NCBI GenBank assembly: GCA_003456035.1
Contig: DMPJ01000076.1
Span: 633-6,310, forward strand
DNA from: Planktothrix sp. UBA8402
Lineage (GTDB): Bacteria; Cyanobacteriota; Cyanobacteriia; Cyanobacteriales; Microcoleaceae
Direction: 5' to 3'
DNA: 5,678 nt
This document shows, one piece after another, positions 1 to 4,782 of the stretch (its first letter is position 1; the number at the start of each line of letters is the position of its first letter). The position numbers and the translations under genes were made by a program. The notes below the pieces were generated by a model. The model did not search any database and had not been told where the DNA came from. It saw nothing but the letters and a program-made list of their open reading frames with translations.

Positions 1-1
1 C

Positions 2-61
2 GATCGCATTTGGGTGGAGTTAGCAAGTGAGGACACTCGCACTGCTACGGAGGTGGGTTGA
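2..61 (+). CDS. C-terminal end of an upstream gene (partial, unidentified)
   Basis: This frame is open from the left edge and ends at TGA 59-61. It reads DRIWVELASEDTRTATEVG, a mixed hydrophilic and hydrophobic composition typical of a real protein end. The other two + frames close early, at 28-30 and at 21-23. Nineteen residues are too few to name a family. The stop is followed by 70 bases before the next gene, and its bases are shared with a TTGACA hexamer that may be the -35 element of that gene. The frame could be open by chance. Confidence 0.45.
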   Translation, partial: DRIWVELASEDTRTATEVG

Positions 62-89
62 CAAATGTTCTCTAAACAGCCATTTTAAT
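58..89 (+). promoter_or_regulatory. possible sigma-70-type promoter of the DUF3370 gene
   Basis: TTGACA at 58-63 is a perfect -35 consensus, and TTTAAT at 84-89 matches five of six -10 positions. The 20-base spacer is longer than the preferred 16-18, so the pairing is uncertain. A start near 96 would give a leader of about 36 bases. The -35 overlaps the stop codon of the upstream frame. Confidence 0.3.
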
Positions 90-107
90 AATAGAGTAAA
101 ACTTTTA

Positions 108-123
108 ATTTCAGAATTGAAAT
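108..123 (+). repeat. small inverted repeat in the DUF3370 leader
   Basis: ATTTCA and TGAAAT form a perfect 6-bp stem around the loop GAAT. It ends eight bases before ATG 132, where a Shine-Dalgarno sequence would normally lie. It is AT-rich and weak, so it may be without function. Confidence 0.4.
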
Positions 124-131
124 AGTTGTCT

Positions 132-1529
132 ATGTTTCCTTTTATTCCCACATTCTTTTTAGCAGAAGTTATTACTATCCCACCCCCAAACCAGGGAAAA
201 CGATATATTACCCAAACCCAGGAAATTCGAGCTTTACCAGGGAAACTAAATGAAATTCCGGTTTTTAATAGTAATAGTCCCGAAGTGGTTAAAGGAGAAG
301 GAATTCTATTATCTACCTTTCCCAAAACTGCCAAAAAATTCACAAATGCTCACCTGAATATCCCTATAAGCGGACAGTTTGACTTTTTTTCCCATCATAT
401 TGCTCGTCCGATTAATAAACAACAAACCCTCTATCAAGGAGTGTTAATATATAATCCCAGTTCTCGACCTGTCACCCTGAATATTCTCCAAGGAATCAGT
501 TATGTTACCTCACCGGACGCTCCCTTTATCGAACTTCCGCCTCTGGTAGAAGACCCCCAAGGTCGGGTATTTTCTGGGCCAGGATCTCGGTTAATGGGGG
601 ATATTTTGCGGGGAAGACATCAACGTAGCTTTCCCGAACAAATTATTATTCCCCCGCAACAAAGCCAGATGTTGTTTAATTTACCCATCCCAACAGCCAG
701 CGCCCGTTCAACTTTCCTGCGATTACAAACCAATGGCCCTGTGCATCTAGCCAATTTAGTTCGGTTTTCCCCAGGTGCGGTTTCTCCGATGATTCCTAAT
801 TTCCCCCGGTTGCCAATATCTCCGGTTTTGCCTACACAAATATCATTTTTAGCCCAATGGCAGAATTTTTTAAATATCGCAAACCTAGCTGAACCCAGAG
901 ATGTTGTCCCTACCCCTGGAGAAAATGTCTATACGGGGGAAAAAGTCTATGGTCGCGTAGCCGGGGTGTCAGTGGGTTCCCAATGGACGGGGACGGTTGT
1001 AGACCGTGCGGGGATGAATTATTTAACTATTCCCGATCGAGGTTATGCTTTTTCCTATCCTTTAAGTACCGTATCAACAGCGACTTTAGGAACCCAACAG
1101 GTTCAAAGCGCGCCCCTATTAGCTCGTTATCCCGATACCGCCCTCCGCGCCAATGGCAATTATGGCGTCCAATATAGTCTCACTTTACCTTTATATAACC
1201 CCGGCAAACAATCCCAAACCGTCAGTTTATCAATTCAAACACCCTTCAAACAAAACGTCGCTTCCAATAGATTAACCTTTATCGAACCTCCCCAGGGACA
1301 AATATTTTTTCGAGGGACTGTGCGGCTGAATTATATTGATAATTTTGGCCAAGCTCAACAGCGTTATTTTCACTTAGTCCAACGTCAAGGACAGCAGGGG
1401 GAAGGATTAATTAGCTTAAGTTTACCTCCACAGGGTTCTCGTTCGGTGGCAGTGGAGTTAATTTATCCCCCCGATGCGACACCTCCCCAAGTATTAACGA
1501 TAAAAACTTTAGACTCCGGTGGAAACTGA
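132..1529 (+). CDS. DUF3370 family protein, probably exported
   Basis: The 465-residue product resembles the cyanobacterial DUF3370 family, whose function is not known. The recognisable block is the N-terminal QEIRALPGKLNEIPVFNSNSP (about residues 30-50), followed by GILLSTFP and then HLNIPISGQFDFFSHH. The rest is rich in Pro, Gln and alternating hydrophobic residues, as in beta-sandwich proteins, and contains no cysteine. The N-terminus MFPFIPTFFLAEV looks like a very short signal peptide with possible cleavage after FLA. It lacks a basic n-region, but a TAG at 123-125 blocks any longer start. TTG at 126 could add two residues; ATG 132 is preferred. No clear Shine-Dalgarno sequence is visible. 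The likely location is the periplasm or outer envelope, by inference. The gene ends 59 bases before the next one, with no terminator in between. Confidence 0.85.
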   Translation: MFPFIPTFFLAEVITIPPPNQGKRYITQTQEIRALPGKLNEIPVFNSNSPEVVKGEGILLSTFPKTAKKFTNAHLNIPISGQFDFFSHHIARPINKQQTLYQGVLIYNPSSRPVTLNILQGISYVTSPDAPFIELPPLVEDPQGRVFSGPGSRLMGDILRGRHQRSFPEQIIIPPQQSQMLFNLPIPTASARSTFLRLQTNGPVHLANLVRFSPGAVSPMIPNFPRLPISPVLPTQISFLAQWQNFLNIANLAEPRDVVPTPGENVYTGEKVYGRVAGVSVGSQWTGTVVDRAGMNYLTIPDRGYAFSYPLSTVSTATLGTQQVQSAPLLARYPDTALRANGNYGVQYSLTLPLYNPGKQSQTVSLSIQTPFKQNVASNRLTFIEPPQGQIFFRGTVRLNYIDNFGQAQQRYFHLVQRQGQQGEGLISLSLPPQGSRSVAVELIYPPDATPPQVLTIKTLDSGGN

Positions 1530-1532
1530 CAC

Positions 1533-1561
1533 TTATTGGCGATAAAATTAAACACTATAAT
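1533..1561 (+). promoter_or_regulatory. possible promoter of the DHH phosphoesterase gene
   Basis: TATAAT at 1556-1561 is a perfect -10 hexamer. The best-spaced -35 candidate, TTATTG at 1533-1538 with a 17-base spacer, is poor. A start near 1568 would give a leader of about 20 bases that contains the CAGGA ribosome-binding site at 1577-1581. The promoter would let this gene be transcribed separately from the DUF3370 gene, whose stop is only 26 bases upstream of the -10. Confidence 0.45.
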
Positions 1562-1588
1562 AGAATATTCAATCCCCAGGAAAAAACA

Positions 1589-2518
1589 ATGACTGAAAAA
1601 TATAGACTGGTCACCCGTAGTGATTTTGATGGTTTAGTCTGTGCGGTGCTGTTAAAAGATTTAGATATGATTGATCAAATTAAATTTGTCCATCCTAAAG
1701 ATATGCAGGATGGTAAAATAGAAATTACAAATGGCGATATTACCACGAATTTGCCCTATGTTGAAGGGGTTTATCTTGCCTTTGATCATCATTTAAGTGA
1801 AACAATTCGCAATCCTATAATTAGTCAAAATTATATTATTGATCCAAACGCTGCGTCGGCGGCTAGGGTTTTATATAATTATTATGGGGGAAAAGCTAAA
1901 TTTCCTAATATTTCTGAGGAAATGATGGTAGCAGTAGATCAAGCAGATTCCGCCCAATTTAATCAAGAAGAAGTCTTAAATCCTGAAGGATGGGTTTTAT
2001 TAAACTTTCTGATGGATGCTCGAACGGGATTAGGAAGATTTAGAGATTTTCGGATTTCTAATTATCAATTAATGATGGAGTTAATTGATTATTGTAAACA
2101 TCATCCCATTGCTGATATTTTACAACTTCCTGATGTTAAAGAACGGGTAGAAATCTATTTTGAACATGAAGAAAATTTTAAAGAACAACTTAAACGCTGT
2201 TCTCAAGTCCATAAAAATTTAGTAGTTTTAGACTTACGTTCGGAAGCAACTATTTATGCGGGAAATCGGTTTATGATTTACGCTTTATTCCCAGAATGCA
2301 ATATTTCTATTCATGTTTTATGGGGAGTTAAGCAACAAAATACTGTGTTTGCTGTCGGGAAATCTATTTTTAACAAAACCTCTCAAACAAATATCGGAGA
2401 ATTGATGTTAAAATACGGAGGAGGAGGTCATCAAAATGCTGGAACTTGCCAAATTGATAATGATCAATCCTCTCAAATATTACAGGAATTAATTACTCAA
2501 ATTAATCAAGACAGTTAG
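1589..2518 (+). CDS. DHH family phosphoesterase, exopolyphosphatase-like
   Basis: This 309-residue protein has the two-domain layout of the DHH/DHHA1 superfamily (RecJ, NrnA nanoRNase, PPX1), whose members hydrolyse phosphodiester or phosphoanhydride bonds with divalent metals. The N-terminal metal site is visible as SDFDG (D12, D14), a likely second-motif aspartate near D50, DHH at 66-68, and D117/D120 in VDQAD. The C-terminal DHHA1 domain carries the substrate-binding GGGGH at 277-281, followed by QNAG. The histidine that usually opens motif I (HxDxD) is replaced by R10, which I recall as typical of the subfamily annotated as exopolyphosphatase-related. The real substrate (polyphosphate, pAp, short RNA or a cyclic dinucleotide product) cannot be told from sequence. 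There is no signal peptide, so it is cytoplasmic. CAGGA seven bases before ATG supports the start. The gene is followed by a strong stem-loop. Confidence 0.88.
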   Translation: MTEKYRLVTRSDFDGLVCAVLLKDLDMIDQIKFVHPKDMQDGKIEITNGDITTNLPYVEGVYLAFDHHLSETIRNPIISQNYIIDPNAASAARVLYNYYGGKAKFPNISEEMMVAVDQADSAQFNQEEVLNPEGWVLLNFLMDARTGLGRFRDFRISNYQLMMELIDYCKHHPIADILQLPDVKERVEIYFEHEENFKEQLKRCSQVHKNLVVLDLRSEATIYAGNRFMIYALFPECNISIHVLWGVKQQNTVFAVGKSIFNKTSQTNIGELMLKYGGGGHQNAGTCQIDNDQSSQILQELITQINQDS

Positions 2519-2527
2519 TTTGAGATG

Positions 2528-2566
2528 GTTTTGACCTCCTGGAATTAAGTTATAGGGGGTCGAAAC
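2528..2566 (+). terminator. strong stem-loop after the DHH gene, possible non-canonical terminator
   Basis: The arms at 2528-2539 and 2555-2566 pair over 12 bp with two G-U wobbles in the + strand RNA, and T2540-A2554 can add a thirteenth pair. The loop is about 13 bases. The stem begins ten bases after the DHH stop codon. No run of T follows it, so it is not a classic intrinsic terminator. It may instead stabilise the 3' end or terminate without a U-tract, as is common in cyanobacteria. Confidence 0.45.
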
Positions 2567-2636
2567 ACTTAAGTTTCAAAACCAATCCGCAAATTGATTA
2601 ATCTGCTTCAAATCGCCAACTTTCTGAACAAAAATA

Positions 2637-2665
2637 GTTACATTAGTTCCAATATTTGTCACAAT
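2637..2665 (+). promoter_or_regulatory. possible promoter of the NfeD-like/flotillin operon
   Basis: GTTACA at 2637-2642 and CACAAT at 2660-2665 each match four of six consensus bases and are separated by the ideal 17 bases. A start near 2672 would give a leader of about 35 bases carrying the AGGA at 2695-2698. The rest of the 2519-2706 gap holds the stem-loop at 2528-2566 and a weak imperfect inverted repeat at 2589-2606, with no small gene visible. Confidence 0.35.
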
Positions 2666-2706
2666 AGAAGTATTTCGATGGTTATTCCGAATTTAGGAAC
2701 CCCATT

Positions 2707-3306
2707 ATGCTAACGCTGTATCTATTCTGTCTTGCCATTGGTGGGGGTTTTGTGATTCTATCAGCCTTTGCTGGATTTGATGGGATCGATTTTGATTCCG
2801 ATTTTGATATGGATGTGGAACTTTATGAACCTAAAAAGGATGCAGAAACCCTCACATCCAGAACAAGTCGAAAATCCTCTAAACCCGAGTTTCACTTACC
2901 CTTTTTTAGTTTCCGATTTTGGACATTTGGGAGTTGTTTTTTTGGTTTAACTGGATTTCTTTTAACAAAACTTAATCCTCTCTTGCCTCCGGCGGTAATT
3001 TTGGCTATTTCCCTAGGAATTGGAGTTAGCTTTGGAACCATAATTGTGGGAATTTTAGGCAAACTTCGCCGACAACAAGCCAATAGTTTAATTTTATCTG
3101 AAGATATGATTGGATTATGGGGAACCGTTGAAATTCCGTTTGATCAAAACTGCAAAGGTAAAGTCCGATTATATCTGAAAGAATCCATGGTAGATGTTGT
3201 CGCCATTACCGAAGATACCCAGAGCTTTGAAAAAGGGGATAAGGTTTTTGTCGTTGGCAGAAGTCATAATAAAGTCTTAGTCATTTCCGAGGAAAACTTG
3301 AATTAA
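2707..3306 (+). CDS. NfeD/YuaF/YqiJ-like membrane protein with C-terminal OB fold
   Basis: This 199-residue protein has three hydrophobic segments, at about 3-22, 71-89 and 96-117. A soluble tail (about 125-199) has the glycine and beta-strand pattern of an NfeD-type OB fold, including GTVEIPF, GKVRLYL and FEKGDKVFVV. Between the first two segments lie an Asp-rich stretch (D25, D28, D30, D32, D34, D36, E38) and a basic stretch (43-59). By the positive-inside rule, this loop and the OB tail, which follows KLRR at 119-122, should be cytoplasmic. Members of this family are encoded beside flotillins (YuaF with FloT in B. subtilis, YqiJ with YqiK in E. coli) and are thought to act with them in membrane microdomains. 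Here it sits 81 bases upstream of a flotillin. The start is supported by AGGA eight bases before ATG. Its biochemical role is not established. Confidence 0.82.
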   Translation: MLTLYLFCLAIGGGFVILSAFAGFDGIDFDSDFDMDVELYEPKKDAETLTSRTSRKSSKPEFHLPFFSFRFWTFGSCFFGLTGFLLTKLNPLLPPAVILAISLGIGVSFGTIIVGILGKLRRQQANSLILSEDMIGLWGTVEIPFDQNCKGKVRLYLKESMVDVVAITEDTQSFEKGDKVFVVGRSHNKVLVISEENLN

Positions 3307-3331
3307 AGATTAAGATTGAGTAAGATATAAA

Positions 3332-3357
3332 ACAGATCACAGATAATAGACACAGAT
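3332..3357 (+). repeat. short direct repeats of ACAGAT
   Basis: ACAGAT occurs at 3332-3337, 3339-3344 and 3352-3357; the last two are preceded by C, giving CACAGAT. A fourth copy, also CACAGAT, lies inside the start of the flotillin gene at 3422-3428. The spacing is irregular (7, then 13 bases). They could be a binding site cluster or simple low-complexity sequence. Confidence 0.4.
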
Positions 3358-3367
3358 TAAAAATTTA

Positions 3368-3383
3368 TCCTATTAATAGGAGG
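3368..3383 (+). promoter_or_regulatory. perfect palindrome overlapping the flotillin 1 Shine-Dalgarno sequence
   Basis: TCCTATTAATAGGA at 3368-3381 is a perfect 14-base palindrome. Its right end supplies the first four bases of AGGAGG (3378-3383), which lies only four bases before ATG 3388. As RNA it can fold as a 5-bp stem with a UUAA loop that pairs part of the ribosome-binding site. As DNA it could be an operator. Confidence 0.6.
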
Positions 3384-3387
3384 TAAA

Positions 3388-4719
3388 ATGACCCAAGATT
3401 ATATCCCCAAAATTCACAATTCACAGATGATTACAGAAGTTGCCCAAGTTCCAACTGCCGATAATCCTCCTAATAATAGTTCCAGCAATATTGGGACGGC
3501 TTTACCCGTCGCTCTTTCTATTTTTGGGATTATTATTTTTCTGTGGTTTCTTAATACTTTTCTCCAAATTTGCAAACCCAATGAAATTTTAATTTTATCC
3601 GGTCGTAAACGTCGAAATCAAGACGGCCAGGAACTCGGTTATCGGGTGATTTTTGGCGGTCGGACAATGTGTATTCCGATTTTAGAAACCGTTAAAACCA
3701 TGGATTTACGGACAATGCCCGTGCGAGTGGAAATTAAAAATGCCTATTCTAAAGGTGGAACTCCGTTAAATATTCAGGCGATCGCTAATGTTAAAATATC
3801 CAATGATCGGAAGATTGTAGGAAATGCGATCGAACGATTTTTGGAGCGAGATCGTTCAGAAATTTCTCGGGTTGCTAAAGAAACCTTAGAAGGAAATTTA
3901 CGCGGTGTTGTGGGAACTTTAACCCCAGAACAATTAAACGAAGACCGTCTACAATTTGCCGAAAGTATCGCCGAAGATGTCTCCCGGGATTTATCAAAAT
4001 TAGGCCTACAATTAGATACTTTAAAAATCCAAAGTGTTTCCGATGATGTTGATTATCTTAACTCCATTGGTCGCCGTCAAATTGCCTTAATTGTTAGAGA
4101 TGCGGAAATCGCAGAATCTAATGCTATGGCGGAAGCTGAACAAACTGAAGCCGACTGTCGGCGACAAGCAGAAGTGGCAAAAACCCAAGCCCAAACTATT
4201 GTTTTACAGAAGGGAAATGAACTTAGAAAAATCAAAGCCGAATTAGAACAACAAGCTCGTTCGGAAGAAGAAAGAACCACCGCAGCCGGAGAAGAAGCTC
4301 GGGCAAAAGCGGAACAATTATTGCAAACTGTCAGGGCAGAATTAGAGCGGTTACGGTTAGAATCCGATGAGGTTTTACCTGCCGATGCTCAACGTCAAGC
4401 GCAAGAATTAAGAGCAAGAGGAGAGGCGGCATCTTTAACCGAAAATGCCTTGGCGGCGGCCACGGTAACGGATTTATTAAATCAAGTTTGGCAGGAAACT
4501 GGATCAGATGCTTCGGAATTATTTAATTTACAACAAATTGAAATGATTCTCCGGGAAGCGGCTAAAGTTCCTAACCGAGTTAAGTTACAAAAAATCAATG
4601 TAATTGATAGTGGAGATGGGAAATCTGTTGCGGGTGTGGTTAATATCTATCCTGAAATTTTCCGGCAGTTTTTGGAAACTGTTGAACACATTTTGGGGGT
4701 TAAATTATCGGCAAAATAG
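3388..4719 (+). CDS. flotillin-like SPFH domain protein (flotillin 1)
   Basis: This 443-residue protein has full flotillin architecture. A polar Asn/Pro/Ser-rich N-terminal extension (1-36) precedes one membrane segment (about 37-60). The SPFH/band-7 domain runs from about 61 to 230 and includes CKPNEILI, NAYSKGGTPLNIQAIANV and KETLEGNLRGVVGTLTPEQ. A charged Ala/Glu/Arg-rich coiled coil (about 232-345) follows, then the flotillin C-terminal region, which includes VLPADAQRQA and VIDSGDG. Flotillins oligomerise on the membrane and organise protein complexes and fluidity; the cargo here is unknown. The AGGAGG decides the start at 3388. M14 (ATG 3427) lacks such a site, so the long N-terminus is probably real. 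It lies between the NfeD-like gene and a second flotillin on the same strand, 63 bases downstream, and is probably cotranscribed with both. A HIP1 octamer lies inside the gene. Confidence 0.92.
   Translation: MTQDYIPKIHNSQMITEVAQVPTADNPPNNSSSNIGTALPVALSIFGIIIFLWFLNTFLQICKPNEILILSGRKRRNQDGQELGYRVIFGGRTMCIPILETVKTMDLRTMPVRVEIKNAYSKGGTPLNIQAIANVKISNDRKIVGNAIERFLERDRSEISRVAKETLEGNLRGVVGTLTPEQLNEDRLQFAESIAEDVSRDLSKLGLQLDTLKIQSVSDDVDYLNSIGRRQIALIVRDAEIAESNAMAEAEQTEADCRRQAEVAKTQAQTIVLQKGNELRKIKAELEQQARSEEERTTAAGEEARAKAEQLLQTVRAELERLRLESDEVLPADAQRQAQELRARGEAASLTENALAAATVTDLLNQVWQETGSDASELFNLQQIEMILREAAKVPNRVKLQKINVIDSGDGKSVAGVVNIYPEIFRQFLETVEHILGVKLSAK
3778..3785. repeat. HIP1 octamer GCGATCGC
   Basis: This is the highly iterated palindrome that is over-represented in many cyanobacterial genomes. 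A one-mismatch relative, GCGATCGA, lies at 3826-3833, and the window opens with CGATCGC, which would be complete if the preceding base is G. It supports cyanobacterial origin and has no gene-specific meaning. Confidence 0.85.
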
Positions 4720-4742
4720 CATCTTTAAGATTGCGATTCAGT

Positions 4743-4761
4743 GCAACAACGGCGCAACAAC
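4743..4761 (+). repeat. direct repeat GCAACAAC with 11-base period
   Basis: GCAACAAC occurs at 4743-4750 and again at 4754-4761, separated by GGC, in the gap between the two flotillin genes and just before the second gene's ribosome-binding site (AGGAGA 4769-4774). The 11-base period is close to one helical turn. Confidence 0.5.
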
Positions 4762-4782
4762 ATATTTTAGGAGATTTTAAAC

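Noticed and set aside
20..343. Open frame of 107 codons on the - strand
   Set aside because: It lies mostly antisense to the DUF3370 gene, has no recognisable domain, and its end falls inside that gene. It is a shadow frame.
983..1177. Short + strand frame inside the DUF3370 gene
   Set aside because: It is in another frame of a well-supported gene, and its product has no recognisable family features.
2561..2575. ACTTAAGT palindrome and GAAAC/GTTTC inverted repeat
   Set aside because: They are short and AT-rich, and overlap the stronger stem at 2528-2566, with which they compete.
2589..2606. Imperfect inverted repeat GCAAATT/AATCTGC
   Set aside because: The stem is seven bases with an A-C mismatch and is not placed near any start or stop. 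It is too weak to call.
2768..3083. Two short frames (2768-2950 + and 2892-3083 -) inside the NfeD-like gene
   Set aside because: Both overlap a convincing membrane protein gene and have no family signal of their own.
3316..3347. Possible internal promoter (TTGAGT with GATAAT, or TATAAA at 3326-3331)
   Set aside because: The spacer is 20 bases for the first pair and no good -35 exists for the second; in AT-rich sequence such matches are expected by chance.
4077..4280. Open frame on the - strand inside flotillin 1
   Set aside because: It is antisense to the coiled-coil codons, and the Ser/Ala/Cys-rich product is the usual mirror of Glu/Ala-rich repeats.
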